Positions 24,231-33,208 of a stretch of DNA of 64,000 nt are shown piece by piece; the first letter of the stretch is position 1, and the number at the start of each line of letters is the position of its first letter. Location of the stretch: NCBI RefSeq assembly GCF_002752635.1, contig NZ_AYTW01000013.1, positions 1 to 64,000 of the forward strand. The letters run 5' to 3'. The position numbers and the translations under genes were made by a program. The notes beneath the pieces are model-generated. The model did not search any database, was not told the DNA's origin, and saw only the letters and a list, made by a program, of their open reading frames with translations. This stretch comes from Mesotoga sp. Brook.08.105.5.1 (GTDB taxonomy: Bacteria; Thermotogota; Thermotogae; Petrotogales; Kosmotogaceae).

Positions 24231-25517
24231 TTACATCCCTTCCGAGGCTGCATGTATTCGGACGTATGCATCTTCGCCCCACACGGCAGAGAAACGATTC
24301 TGGGAGTAGTAGGCTGCCGCCTGTTGGAGCAACCCATCCTTACATGGTACCAAGACCTGGACACCGTATTTCTGAGCGAGTTCTCCGATTATCTCGGCTT
24401 CACGTTCGAGAACTTCCGTTTCCATGTATGATCTCGCAGTGTGCAGCGCCTCCAGAATCCAGTTCTTCTGCCTGTCGTTCAGCATTTTCCATGTAGCCTC
24501 GCCGATTATCGGGTTGATCGATTCGATCTGATGCCCGGTAAGTATTATGGTCTTTATAGAATCGATGCATTCCTCAGCTGTAATGCATTCAAGGAGCATC
24601 TCCGCGCCCTGAACTGAACCACAGCTCATCGCATCTTTGAGAGTGCTCTGACCCATATAGACGGGAGTTGCGCCAAGAGCTTTGCAGGCGTCGAATGAGC
24701 CCTGGTAACAGCTTGAGCAGAGCTTCAGTCCTTCCAGTTGCGAAGGATCTTCGATCCCGCTTATGACTTCGTTCAAGAAGAGATGATGACTTCCGCTGTA
24801 CCAGTTGTCGAGCACCCTTACTCCGGAGTCTGCTGCGGCTCTATCAAGAAGCCCTGACATGATTCCACTGTCCATAGCCTTGTCCATGTGCTCCACATCC
24901 TCGAATAGATAAGCGGCGGAGAAGATCGATAGTTGAGGGAGGAACAGCGAGTCGGCAATTGAGCACAGGCTGCAGTCGAATGCCATCAATTCCGTTCCGT
25001 TGATTACACCGGAAAGAAGTTCTTCGGAACTACGGTTATTAGTATGAAAGATCCTGACGTAGATGTCTCCTTTGCTGAGAGTGTTTACGGTGCTTGCGAA
25101 GACCTTCATCGCTTCAACTTTCACATCATCCACGGGAGCGGAGGTAAAGGCGCTTATGAATACGCTGTACTCCTCTTCTTCCTCCCCTTCTCTGTAGAAC
25201 CCATCGACTTCTTCTACGGGTTCAGATTCTTCCTTAGATGAAGAGGCAGAAGATGCAAAATAGTAGAATGAGGGATCCCCCTCTTCCTCCCGTTCTCTGT
25301 AGAACCCTCTTGCGGCCATATTCTCCAGAGTGATTGGGTCTGTATTGTCTTCTTCATACTTGAAAGAAGGGATCGTTGATGCGAAGTTCAATGAAACAGG
25401 ATTTTCTTCTTCAAAGGGCTCATACATCTCGTCTATTGGTTCTTCGGAAAAAACGGATACACTAAGCAGTATTATTGAGACTAAGAGAAAAACTGATATT
25501 AGCTTCATTCTTCTCAT
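24231..25517 (-). CDS. TRAP-type solute-binding protein (DctP-like), orphan and atypical
   Basis: The 428-residue product starts at ATG 25517 (GGAGGAG, spacing 7) with a signal peptide (LISVFLLVSIILLSVSVFS). An acidic region of about 90 residues follows with two imperfect copies of GFYREREEEGD / GFYREGEEEEE. The C-terminal 300 residues match DctP binding proteins (VEAMKVFASTVNTLSKGDIYVRIFH, LSIFSAAYLFEDVEHMDKAM, VRVLDNWYSGSHHLFL, LKLCSSCYQGSFDACKALGATPVYM, INPIIGEATWKMLNDRQKNWI). Nine cysteines in an exported protein is unusual. No DctQ or DctM membrane partner is nearby. The ligand is unknown, and it may be a sensor-type or surface protein and not a transporter part. Confidence 0.8.
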   Translation of the reverse strand: MRRMKLISVFLLVSIILLSVSVFSEEPIDEMYEPFEEENPVSLNFASTIPSFKYEEDNTDPITLENMAARGFYREREEEGDPSFYYFASSASSSKEESEPVEEVDGFYREGEEEEEYSVFISAFTSAPVDDVKVEAMKVFASTVNTLSKGDIYVRIFHTNNRSSEELLSGVINGTELMAFDCSLCSIADSLFLPQLSIFSAAYLFEDVEHMDKAMDSGIMSGLLDRAAADSGVRVLDNWYSGSHHLFLNEVISGIEDPSQLEGLKLCSSCYQGSFDACKALGATPVYMGQSTLKDAMSCGSVQGAEMLLECITAEECIDSIKTIILTGHQIESINPIIGEATWKMLNDRQKNWILEALHTARSYMETEVLEREAEIIGELAQKYGVQVLVPCKDGLLQQAAAYYSQNRFSAVWGEDAYVRIHAASEGM

Positions 25518-25787
25518 GTAATCTCCTCCTCGGGCCAATGAGGCCTCTTATCGGTTCGATCGCTTTATGTAAGGACGATATATGCCCATCGGTCTTTTCC
25601 TATCGCGACAAGAGTATATAACCCTAATAGGCAACTGAAAGGGTACATTTGCTTCTAAGTTAAGGGGAACACTTCACAAGAAACCCGGCAAATAGGATTC
25701 GTTAGCTATATGTTCCTTGCATGCCTGCCAACTGGACTCGATTAGTGTATTATGATAGCAGGTCGTCTCTGAAATGGAGGGTTTTGC

Positions 25788-27179
25788 TTGAGATTCAGAA
25801 GTTCCCAAGAAAGAGCGAGAGCAATGGGGACGATGAAGATCCCTTCGCTTCTCATAGGTCTTTCGATCCCTTCAATAATTGCAATGTTGACAAATGCTAT
25901 CTACAATCTAGTCGATACTTTCTTCATTGGGCGGATAGGCACAAGCGCCGTAGGCGCAGTTGCAGTCGCTTTTCCGATATTCAATCTGATTGGAGCCGTT
26001 GGTCTGACTTATGGCGTGGGAGCGGCTTCGTATGTCTCGCGTTTGCTTGGCGCAGGAGATAAGCAACAGGCCGACAAAGCGGCATCTACGGCTCTATTTA
26101 CGAGTCTGGCGACCGGGATAGTCTTTACATTCCTTGGATTGATATTCTTGGACCCGCTCCTGGCTGCTTTTGGCGCAACTGAGACAATAATGGAATATGC
26201 TAGGGAATACACAATGATAATCATTATGGGATCGATCTTCACCATGATGAATATGACCATGAACAACCTAGTTAGAGCGGAGGGTAACGCCAAGAGATTC
26301 ATGGTTGCCATGGTATCGGGAGCTCTACTGAATGTCGCTCTCGATCCGGTTTTCATATTTGGCCTTGGAATGGGAATAACTGGGGCGGCCGTCGCAACTG
26401 TAATCTCTCAGTCTGTTTCGACGATTATAATCCTCGAGTACTTCGTTCGTAGGAAGAGTTACACAAACCTATCTATCAGGCTATATCGGTTTTCGCTTCA
26501 CATATACTCCGAGATCTTCAAGATCGGATTGCCAACCTTTTTGAGGCAGTCTCTGTCGAGCTTCTCTGTTGCTCTTCTTAACAATGCTGCAGGGACTTAC
26601 GGAGATCACGCCGTTGCGGCCGTTGGGATAACCATGAGAGTGCTCATGCTTGGAATGATGGTCCTATTTGGCCATGGTCAAGCTTTTCAGCCAGTTGCCG
26701 GCTATAACTATGGTGCAAGAAAATTCTTGAGAGTGTTCGAGGCTCTCAAGTTTTCGATAATCGTCACTACTGTATTTGCGACACTTTTCGCGATTGTAGG
26801 GATGGTCATTCCCGCTTCAATAGTGAGCGTATTCAGCAACGATCCCGAAGTGATAGATGTAGGCTCAAGAGCTTTGAGGGCGGTGAGTATTTTCTTCCCG
26901 ACATTCGGCTTCGTGATAACCTTCACGGTTTTGTTCCAGGCACTTGGAAAAGGTTTCGCGGCTGGCTTGCTTTCGATGTCGAAGCAGGGGTTCTTCTTGA
27001 TTCCCGCAGTTATTGTCTTGCCAAGATTTTTCGGACTCAACGGAGTGATTTATTCTCAAACAGTTGCAGATTTCTTTACACTTTTCATTGCGGCTATTCT
27101 TGCATTCATGATCGTTAGAAAACTCAAGTCGCAGAGTAGAGAGCTTCCCGTGGAAGAACAGGGGGCTAGTTACACCTAG
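25788..27179 (+). CDS. MATE-family multidrug/cation antiporter
   Basis: The 463-residue product has the twelve-helix MATE layout with two homologous halves. Characteristic parts are GLSIPSIIAMLTNAIYNLVDTFFIGRIGTSAVGAVAVAFPI near the N terminus and GHGQAFQPVAGYNYGARKFLRVFEALKFS at the start of the second half. It probably exports toxic organic cations using Na+ or H+. The TTG at 25788 is preceded by GGAGGG. The stop overlaps that of the convergent peptidase gene by four bases. Confidence 0.92.
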   Translation: MRFRSSQERARAMGTMKIPSLLIGLSIPSIIAMLTNAIYNLVDTFFIGRIGTSAVGAVAVAFPIFNLIGAVGLTYGVGAASYVSRLLGAGDKQQADKAASTALFTSLATGIVFTFLGLIFLDPLLAAFGATETIMEYAREYTMIIIMGSIFTMMNMTMNNLVRAEGNAKRFMVAMVSGALLNVALDPVFIFGLGMGITGAAVATVISQSVSTIIILEYFVRRKSYTNLSIRLYRFSLHIYSEIFKIGLPTFLRQSLSSFSVALLNNAAGTYGDHAVAAVGITMRVLMLGMMVLFGHGQAFQPVAGYNYGARKFLRVFEALKFSIIVTTVFATLFAIVGMVIPASIVSVFSNDPEVIDVGSRALRAVSIFFPTFGFVITFTVLFQALGKGFAAGLLSMSKQGFFLIPAVIVLPRFFGLNGVIYSQTVADFFTLFIAAILAFMIVRKLKSQSRELPVEEQGASYT

Positions 27180-28081
27180 AAGATTACAGGTGAATTCCCT
27201 TCTCTTATGAAGGCCCAAGACATATCTTTGGCAGTGTGACCAATTCCGATGTTCCCATATCTGTCGATCGCTATGAGTCCACATTCACAGTTGAAGTATC
27301 TGGCTCTCTCGAGAGCGATGTCTACGGATTTTTGAGCGGGATATTGTTCCATGAAGAAGGCGACCAGCCTGCTCAGTGTGAGCTTCATGATCTTTTCTCC
27401 ATGACCCGTTGCGGAGACTGCACCGAATGAGTCCGCATAGGTTCCTGCTCCCAAAATGGGGCTATCGCCCACTCTACCGAAACTTTTCATCATCATTCCG
27501 CCCGTGGATGTTCCGGCGACCATTCTTCCGTGGTCGTCTAGTGCGACCGCACCGCAGGTAGAGTGATATTTCTCGGCTTGTTTTGCCAGCTTGACGCTCT
27601 TTCCAAATCTAGTCTTCTCGCCTCTGGCGATTTTTTCAAGTTCTTCTTTCCACTGAAGGTGTCTTTTCGGAACGATCAGGTCATCTTCCCTAGGAAACCC
27701 TAGAACTGTAACGAATTCCTCCAGTTCGGCTCCGGCAAGCAAAACATGATCGGTTTGCTCCATGACGGCCCGTGCCACCGTTATGGGATGGAGAATTCTC
27801 TTAAGTCCGGAAATCGCCCCCGCATTTAGGTTGTTGTCCATTATCGCAGCATCCATTTCTATATCGCCGCGATAAGTAAGTGCCGATCCCCTGCCACAGT
27901 TAAAGGTGGGATCTTCTTCCATCACGGACACAGCGGTAACAACGGCTTCTTCTGCGTTGTTCATCTTCTGAAGAGTTGAGAATCCTTGCTTGACAGCCTC
28001 TTCGACTCCTCTTCTGTGTTCATCGGCGTCTATTACGCTACTAAAACTTCCGGTACCGCCGTGTACAATGATGGCCTTCAT
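27176..28081 (-). CDS. Isoaspartyl peptidase / L-asparaginase (Ntn-hydrolase)
   Basis: This family self-cleaves before a Thr that becomes the N-terminal nucleophile, then hydrolyses isoaspartyl dipeptides or asparagine. The 301-residue protein begins AIIVHGGTGSF. It shows FNCGRGSALTYRGDIEMDAAIM, the cleavage segment STCGAVALDDHGRMVAGTSTGGM (Thr nucleophile; Cys replaces the usual Val), VGDSPILGAGTYAD and SATGHGEKIM. ATG 28081 follows CGAGGTG; an upstream frame to 28150 is not supported. The peptide length fits the plant-type (type III) asparaginases. Confidence 0.92.
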   Translation of the reverse strand: MKAIIVHGGTGSFSSVIDADEHRRGVEEAVKQGFSTLQKMNNAEEAVVTAVSVMEEDPTFNCGRGSALTYRGDIEMDAAIMDNNLNAGAISGLKRILHPITVARAVMEQTDHVLLAGAELEEFVTVLGFPREDDLIVPKRHLQWKEELEKIARGEKTRFGKSVKLAKQAEKYHSTCGAVALDDHGRMVAGTSTGGMMMKSFGRVGDSPILGAGTYADSFGAVSATGHGEKIMKLTLSRLVAFFMEQYPAQKSVDIALERARYFNCECGLIAIDRYGNIGIGHTAKDMSWAFIREGNSPVIF

Positions 28082-28239
28082 GCAAACACCTCGTTTCAAG
28101 CAATAGAATCTTCCTTGATGAAAACAAGAACACTCCTCTTTAAAAAGCAATTCAGATGCCGCGGTGGGCTAAGTCAATTCCCCTCTTCGATTCCTTTTTT
28201 CTTTTCACAAATTAGAGCCTTCACAAACAAGCGATGAAA

Positions 28240-29106
28240 CTACTTGCTCTTTCCTTCAGTACTTATTGCCTTGTAACCTCTCTCCTCTACCTCAAACAAC
28301 CTTCTCATCTCCTCCATGCCGGTCTTCTTCTCGCTTAGAATGATGAAGTTCCCTATCATTTCCACTACTGCAACGGGTCCGACGAAGGAATTGCCAAACA
28401 GAAGTGAGTTGTTCTCGCACAAAATCGACGAATAGGCTTTTGAATAGACCGGACAGTCAATGGAATCTGTAACGAGCAGAGTTCTTGCGGTTCTTTCACG
28501 TGCAAAGTCGATCATGTATTCCACTTCTTTTGAGTATGGAGGAAAGGTCATAACTATCAGAGCGTCATTTCTTTCCATAAGCTTTATTTTGAAGGAAAAG
28601 TCGGAGACCGATCCCGACAACAACCAGGTCGGCTTCCGCTGGAGAACGGAGATTGTGTACCGCATCAACGAAACCACGTGTCTTGTAGCGCCAAAGCCCC
28701 CGAAATAGATGTTCCTGGCTGTCCTTATAGTGTCTACCCATTTGTGAAGCTCTTCTTCTCTGATCCCGTGCAGAGTGTTTTTGAGATTGTTGATCTCATT
28801 CTGTCTTAGCAATTTCAACTGGTTTTCCACCGGAGCCATGTCAAGTTCTGTCGTTGCGATCTTTTCATACGGAGATAGCCTTCTTCTAAGTTCGCGCTGG
28901 ATAGCCTTTTTCAGTTCATTGAATCCCGAGAAACCGAGACGCCTAGAGAATCTCACTACAGATGCCTTGCTAGCGCAGGCCATAGAGCTGAGTTCTTCAA
29001 TGGACATGAATCCCACTTGCGAGTATTCTTTGAGAATACAGGTTGCTATCCTTTTGTAAGCTGGCGATAAACCATCTTTAATTTTCGCTATTTCTTCGGA
29101 TACCAT
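28240..29106 (-). CDS. RpiR/MurR-family transcriptional regulator (HTH-SIS)
   Basis: The 288-residue product has an N-terminal HTH_6 domain (residues about 1-75; FMSIEELSSMACASKASVVRFSRRLGFSGFNELKKAIQRE). Its C-terminal SIS domain (NIYFGGFGATRHVVSLMRY, ALIVMTFPPYSKEVEYMIDFARERTARTLLVTDS) usually binds sugar phosphates. ATG 29106 is preceded by GAAAGG. Two operator-like palindromes flank its own -10 box (29151-29196), so it probably represses itself. It is divergent from the AfuABC-like transporter operon, its likely target. Confidence 0.92.
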   Translation of the reverse strand: MVSEEIAKIKDGLSPAYKRIATCILKEYSQVGFMSIEELSSMACASKASVVRFSRRLGFSGFNELKKAIQRELRRRLSPYEKIATTELDMAPVENQLKLLRQNEINNLKNTLHGIREEELHKWVDTIRTARNIYFGGFGATRHVVSLMRYTISVLQRKPTWLLSGSVSDFSFKIKLMERNDALIVMTFPPYSKEVEYMIDFARERTARTLLVTDSIDCPVYSKAYSSILCENNSLLFGNSFVGPVAVVEMIGNFIILSEKKTGMEEMRRLFEVEERGYKAISTEGKSK

Positions 29107-29150
29107 TGTTATCAACCTTTCGGGAAGGAATTAGTTAATCACTTATTTTA

Positions 29151-29196
29151 TGAAACTATCTTTTCACAATAATAGCATAGTGAAACTATATTTTCA
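29151..29196 (-). promoter_or_regulatory. Paired RpiR operators bracketing the regulator's -10 box
   Basis: Two 16-base near-identical pseudopalindromes, TGAAACTATCTTTTCA (29151-29166) and TGAAACTATATTTTCA (29181-29196), have starts 30 bases apart, about three helical turns. Between them, on the minus strand, lies TATTAT (29169-29174), a good -10 box for the regulator gene. Binding at both sites would block that promoter. A separate -10-like TAGAAT for the transporter lies at 29356-29361, about 160 bases away. Confidence 0.75.
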
Positions 29197-29388
29197 TAAC
29201 TGCATTCGCTGATTTTTGGAAAAAACTGAGATGATCGGTGAACTGTCAAAGCTTGATCTCGATGCTCAATTTCGTGAGTGATGATTTGGTAGATTTGATG
29301 TGATCAAGGTCTGTAGGAATTAGTTTGGAAACATTCTACTTAGCAGTTCAGATGATAGAATATAGCTACACTAATAGGAGGTGGATTT

Positions 29389-30369
29389 ATGAAGCGAGTT
29401 CTTATCCTTACGATCTTTCTGATGTTAGTAGCAGCGGCCTTTTCAAACCTGGTGGTTTATTCCAGTGTGGATGAGGCAAATGCAAGGAAGATATTGAACG
29501 CATTTGTAGAGGAGACCGGAGTCAAGGTAGATTTCGTATTTCTTTCATCCGGGCCGGCGCTTGCACGAATCGAAGCAGAATCAAACAATCCACAGGCAGA
29601 TGTTTGGTTTGGGGCTCCTTTGGAAAATCACATTATTGCAAAGGAAAGGGGACTTACGCAGCCTTATAAGACACTGAGCGTGTACGGTGTATCTCCAGAA
29701 TTCTATGATGTTGAGGGCTATTATCACCCGATTTACATGAATCCTCTTGGCGTTGGAGTGAACACTTCAGTTATTGAGCAGATCAAAGCTTCTGTACCGG
29801 AAACATGGGAAGATCTCCTTGATTCTTCATACAGGAGAATGATACAATATCCAAATCCACAGTCTTCAGGAACTGCATACAGTCTGATAACTGGTCTCGT
29901 GAAGATTTACGGTGAAGACGGGGCTTTCGAGTATCTGAAAAACCTCGCTCCAAACATCCAGACCTACACACAGAGCGGAACTGGACCCTCCAAGGCCGTC
30001 GGCCCCGGTCAGGTTGCGCTTGGAATTCAGTTCACCCCTGCTTTCTTCCAGTTCATGGAACAGGGATATCCCGTCACCGTGGTTTTCCCTAAGGAGGGCG
30101 TACCATACGAAGTGGCATCCGTTTCGATTCTAAAGGGTGCCAGGAATCTCACCGATGCCCAGAAGTTAATTGACTGGGTTGTGTCAAAAGCCGGTCAGCA
30201 GCAGGTGGTTGATCAAAAAACCTTCTTCTACCCGATCAGGCCAGATGTTGACTTCGGCAGTCTGCAGCCTCTTTCGACCATTAACCTTGTTTCAGTAGAT
30301 CCATCCTGGGCTGCAGAAAACAAGACCAGACTTATCGAAAGATGGATTAACGAAGTGCTTCCATACTAA
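29389..30369 (+). CDS. ABC transporter substrate-binding protein (AfuA/FbpA-type)
   Basis: The 326-residue product has a signal peptide (RVLILTIFLMLVAAAFS) and the family 1/6 binding-protein fold: LVVYSSVDEANARKILNAFVEETGVKVDFVFLSSGPALARIEAESNNPQADVWFG and later PNPQSSGTAYSLITGL, TQSGTGPSKAVGPGQVALGI. This COG1840 family is often called iron(III)-binding, but some members (AfuA) bind sugar phosphates and others bind aminophosphonates. The diagnostic tyrosine pair for iron is not obvious. A sugar-phosphate-type regulator is divergent and a phospholipase-like gene is downstream, so an organophosphate ligand is plausible. GGAGGTGG precedes the ATG. Confidence 0.85.
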   Translation: MKRVLILTIFLMLVAAAFSNLVVYSSVDEANARKILNAFVEETGVKVDFVFLSSGPALARIEAESNNPQADVWFGAPLENHIIAKERGLTQPYKTLSVYGVSPEFYDVEGYYHPIYMNPLGVGVNTSVIEQIKASVPETWEDLLDSSYRRMIQYPNPQSSGTAYSLITGLVKIYGEDGAFEYLKNLAPNIQTYTQSGTGPSKAVGPGQVALGIQFTPAFFQFMEQGYPVTVVFPKEGVPYEVASVSILKGARNLTDAQKLIDWVVSKAGQQQVVDQKTFFYPIRPDVDFGSLQPLSTINLVSVDPSWAAENKTRLIERWINEVLPY

Positions 30370-30390
30370 CGATCACTTAGATTTGCTTTG

Positions 30391-30413
30391 AGGGGGAGAA
30401 ATCCCCCTTTTTA
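30391..30413 (+). terminator. Attenuating hairpin between binding protein and permease genes
   Basis: GGGGGA / TCCCCC forms a stem around a short loop, followed by a T run (ttttt). It lies just after the binding-protein stop codon. Partial termination here would give the usual excess of binding protein transcript over permease transcript. Confidence 0.6.
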
Positions 30414-30428
30414 ATAGGAGGTCGTCCT

Positions 30429-32123
30429 GTGGCTATAAGGGGAGAAGAAGCAAAAAATAGGTTTCTGAATCTTCTTAGGGATCCAGTTCTGCTTTTGATA
30501 ATACTCCTGATATTCGCTGCCCTGGCAATATTCATTGTCTATCCCCTATTCAGGGTTTTCGCGGTCAGTATGACCGACAAGGAGGGCGGATTTGACCTGA
30601 GCGCGTACAGCCACGCCTTCTCGAATCGATACCTGAGGCAGGGCTTCTTCAACAGCCTTTTGGTGGCTGGCCTTACGGCAATATTCGGAATGCTTGTCGG
30701 GTATCTGTTTGCTTACACTCTTAACAGAACGGATATTCCGCTGAAGGGCTTTTTCAGAACCGTTGCCGTTCTGCCGATAGTCTTTCCACCGTTTATTGGC
30801 GCACTTTCTATCATAATGCTATTCGGATTCAACGGGATCATTACCGCCGGGATATTCGGGATCAGGAATTTCCCGGTGTACGGTTTATGGGGTCTCATGA
30901 TGGCCCAGGTGGTCTGCTTTTTTCCGGTTGCCTTCATCACATTGGACGGCGTTATAGGAACTATCAGTCCGACACTTGAGGATGCCGCCTTCAATCTCGG
31001 TGCCAATCGATGGCAGGCTTTCAGAAAGGTAATTCTTCCGATGTCGGTTCCGGGTATTGCCAGCACAATGCTCGTTCTATTCATAGAATCACTCGCCGAC
31101 TTTGGAAATCCTTTGATTCTTGCAGGCAGCAAATTTCCCGTGCTCTCAGTTCAGGCATACCTGCAAATAACCGGAATGTTTGATACTAGAGGGGGCGCTG
31201 CCCTCGCGGTCTGGTTGCTATTCCCTTCCATAGTGGCATTCGTAATCCAGAAGTACTGGGTGGGGAAGAAGAAGTACGTCACGGTTACAGGGAAACCGAC
31301 GACTTCCGTCCTGAAAAGCGTCAGTAAACCGGTGAAATGGATTCTATTCTCCCTATGTATGTTAATTGCGGTCTTCACGCTGACTATTTATGCAACTATA
31401 TTCTGGGGAGCTTTCGTTAAGGCGTGGGGGATGAACAACACCTTCACCCTCGAGAATTTCAGATACGTCTTTGATGTTGGACTGGAAGCAATCAAGGACA
31501 CTCTCATTATTGCTTTCACATCCACGCCGATATCTGCCGTTCTTGGCATGATAATCGCGTTTCTTCTGGTTCGTAAAGTCTTTCCCGGAAGAAGAGTAAT
31601 GGAATTCACTTCAATGCTAAGTTTCGCAGTTCCGGGAACAGTAATCGGAATAGGTTATATTCTTGCATTCAACAAGCCTCCGTTGCTGCTGACTGGTACT
31701 TTGGCAATACTCGTTCTCAATTTCGTCTTCAGATATATACCCGTTGGAATACAGTCGGGTGTTGCTTTGCTCAACCAGGTAGATCCTGCGATCGAAGAGG
31801 CGGCATATACACTTGGAGCAGATAACAGGCAGGTTTTCAGGAAAGTGACGCTGCCCCTTATTATGCCGGCCTTCTTCTCCGCTCTAGTCTTTGCCTTTGT
31901 AAGGGCGATGACTGCAATCAGCGCGGCGATATTTCTTGTTTCGGCCAGATGGAACCTGATAACAGTTCAGATACTGAGTCAGAGTGATTCCGGACGTCTA
32001 TCGGAAGCATGTGCCTTTTCTGTGCTGTTGATCGGTATGATTATGAGCTTCATTCTTATATTGAAGATCTTCCTGAAGAACAAAATTAGTCTATCCAGCG
32101 GTGGAACGGCGGGACAGGGGTGA
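30429..32123 (+). CDS. ABC transporter permease, fused two-module (AfuB/FbpB-type)
   Basis: The 564-residue product has about twelve membrane segments and two binding-protein-dependent permease modules. Each has an EAA loop: LEDAAFNLGANRWQAFRKVILPMSVPGI and IEEAAYTLGADNRQVFRKVTLPLIMPAF. The fused arrangement is typical of iron(III)/AfuB-type importers. GTG 30429 is preceded by GGAGGTCG and lies 60 bases after the binding-protein gene. The intergenic stretch holds a run gagggggagaaatcccccttttt (30391-30413), a small hairpin that could moderate readthrough and give more binding protein than permease. Confidence 0.92.
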   Translation: MAIRGEEAKNRFLNLLRDPVLLLIILLIFAALAIFIVYPLFRVFAVSMTDKEGGFDLSAYSHAFSNRYLRQGFFNSLLVAGLTAIFGMLVGYLFAYTLNRTDIPLKGFFRTVAVLPIVFPPFIGALSIIMLFGFNGIITAGIFGIRNFPVYGLWGLMMAQVVCFFPVAFITLDGVIGTISPTLEDAAFNLGANRWQAFRKVILPMSVPGIASTMLVLFIESLADFGNPLILAGSKFPVLSVQAYLQITGMFDTRGGAALAVWLLFPSIVAFVIQKYWVGKKKYVTVTGKPTTSVLKSVSKPVKWILFSLCMLIAVFTLTIYATIFWGAFVKAWGMNNTFTLENFRYVFDVGLEAIKDTLIIAFTSTPISAVLGMIIAFLLVRKVFPGRRVMEFTSMLSFAVPGTVIGIGYILAFNKPPLLLTGTLAILVLNFVFRYIPVGIQSGVALLNQVDPAIEEAAYTLGADNRQVFRKVTLPLIMPAFFSALVFAFVRAMTAISAAIFLVSARWNLITVQILSQSDSGRLSEACAFSVLLIGMIMSFILILKIFLKNKISLSSGGTAGQG

Positions 32124-32127
32124 TTAC

Positions 32128-33207
32128 ATGAGTCTGATTCTGAGAAATGTTAGAAAAGTCTTCACGAGTTATGGTACACAAACAGTCGCCGTTGACGACT
32201 TCGATCAAGAAATCGGGAAGGGGCAGCTTGTAACACTCCTGGGTCCTTCGGGATGTGGAAAGACGACCACATTGAGAATCATTGCCGGGTTCGAAGTTCC
32301 GACAAATGGTCGAGTTTTGCTGGATGGAAAGGACGTCACAAACCTGCCTCCCAATAGGAGGAGCATTTCGATGGTCTTCCAGAGTTACGCTCTCTTCCCT
32401 CACCTAACTGTGGAGGAGAATATCGCTTTTGGTCTGAAGCTGAAGAGACTTGATAAGAAAACCATGAAGAAAAAGATACGGGAGATGACAGACCTGGTGG
32501 GTCTTAAGGGTCTTGAAAAGAGACGGCCCGATCAACTGTCCGGCGGTCAACAGCAGAGAGTTGCATTGGCGAGAAGCCTTGTTATGGAGCCGAGCGTTCT
32601 TCTTTTTGATGAGCCGCTCTCGAATCTCGATGCGAAATTAAGGGAATCGATGAGGCTCGAAATCCGTCGAATACAGCAAGAGGTTGACATCACCAGTGTG
32701 TACGTTACTCACGACCAGGTAGAGGCGATGAGTATTTCCGATGTCATTGTGGTAATGAACGACGGAAAAGTAATGCAAATAGGAAGTCCGTTTGATATCT
32801 ACGCCAGACCACAGAACAGTTTTGTAGCAGACTTCATCGGACGGGTCAATTTCATCGACGGGGAAGTGGAATCTGTCGACGGCGACTCAGTGACCGTGTT
32901 GTGCAGCTCTCTGGGAAAGAGGTTTGTAGGCAGTAAGGGAGGTGAATTCGCTGTCGGAGACAGTGTTAGGATAGTATTGAGACCGGAATCCCTTTCTGAC
33001 AGGGAAGAAGACAAGATCAATATTCTTAATGGGAAGGTCTTGAAGTATGTCTTCCTCGGATCGAATGTTGAATATGAGATAGAGCTTCCGGATGGAAAGA
33101 GGTTGAACGCAGTGACTTTCAACCCAATTGAAAGAAAGTTTCCCGTTGTAGGCAAGGAAACCGAACTTTTCTTCTCAAAGAAAAGTGCATGGGTCATAAA
33201 GAGCTGA
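32128..33207 (+). CDS. ABC transporter ATP-binding protein (AfuC/PotA-type)
   Basis: The 359-residue product shows Walker A GPSGCGKTTTLRI, Q-loop MVFQSYALFPHLTV, signature LSGGQQQRVALARSLV, Walker B VLLFDEPLSNLDAKLRESM and the H-loop VYVTHDQVEAMSISD. A C-terminal TOBE-type regulatory region follows (residues about 240-359). ATG 32128 follows GGGGTGATTAC; a GTG at 32101 is in frame but lies inside the permease gene. The gap to the permease stop is four bases, so it is the energising subunit of the same importer. Confidence 0.94.
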   Translation: MSLILRNVRKVFTSYGTQTVAVDDFDQEIGKGQLVTLLGPSGCGKTTTLRIIAGFEVPTNGRVLLDGKDVTNLPPNRRSISMVFQSYALFPHLTVEENIAFGLKLKRLDKKTMKKKIREMTDLVGLKGLEKRRPDQLSGGQQQRVALARSLVMEPSVLLFDEPLSNLDAKLRESMRLEIRRIQQEVDITSVYVTHDQVEAMSISDVIVVMNDGKVMQIGSPFDIYARPQNSFVADFIGRVNFIDGEVESVDGDSVTVLCSSLGKRFVGSKGGEFAVGDSVRIVLRPESLSDREEDKINILNGKVLKYVFLGSNVEYEIELPDGKRLNAVTFNPIERKFPVVGKETELFFSKKSAWVIKS

Positions 33208-33208
33208 T

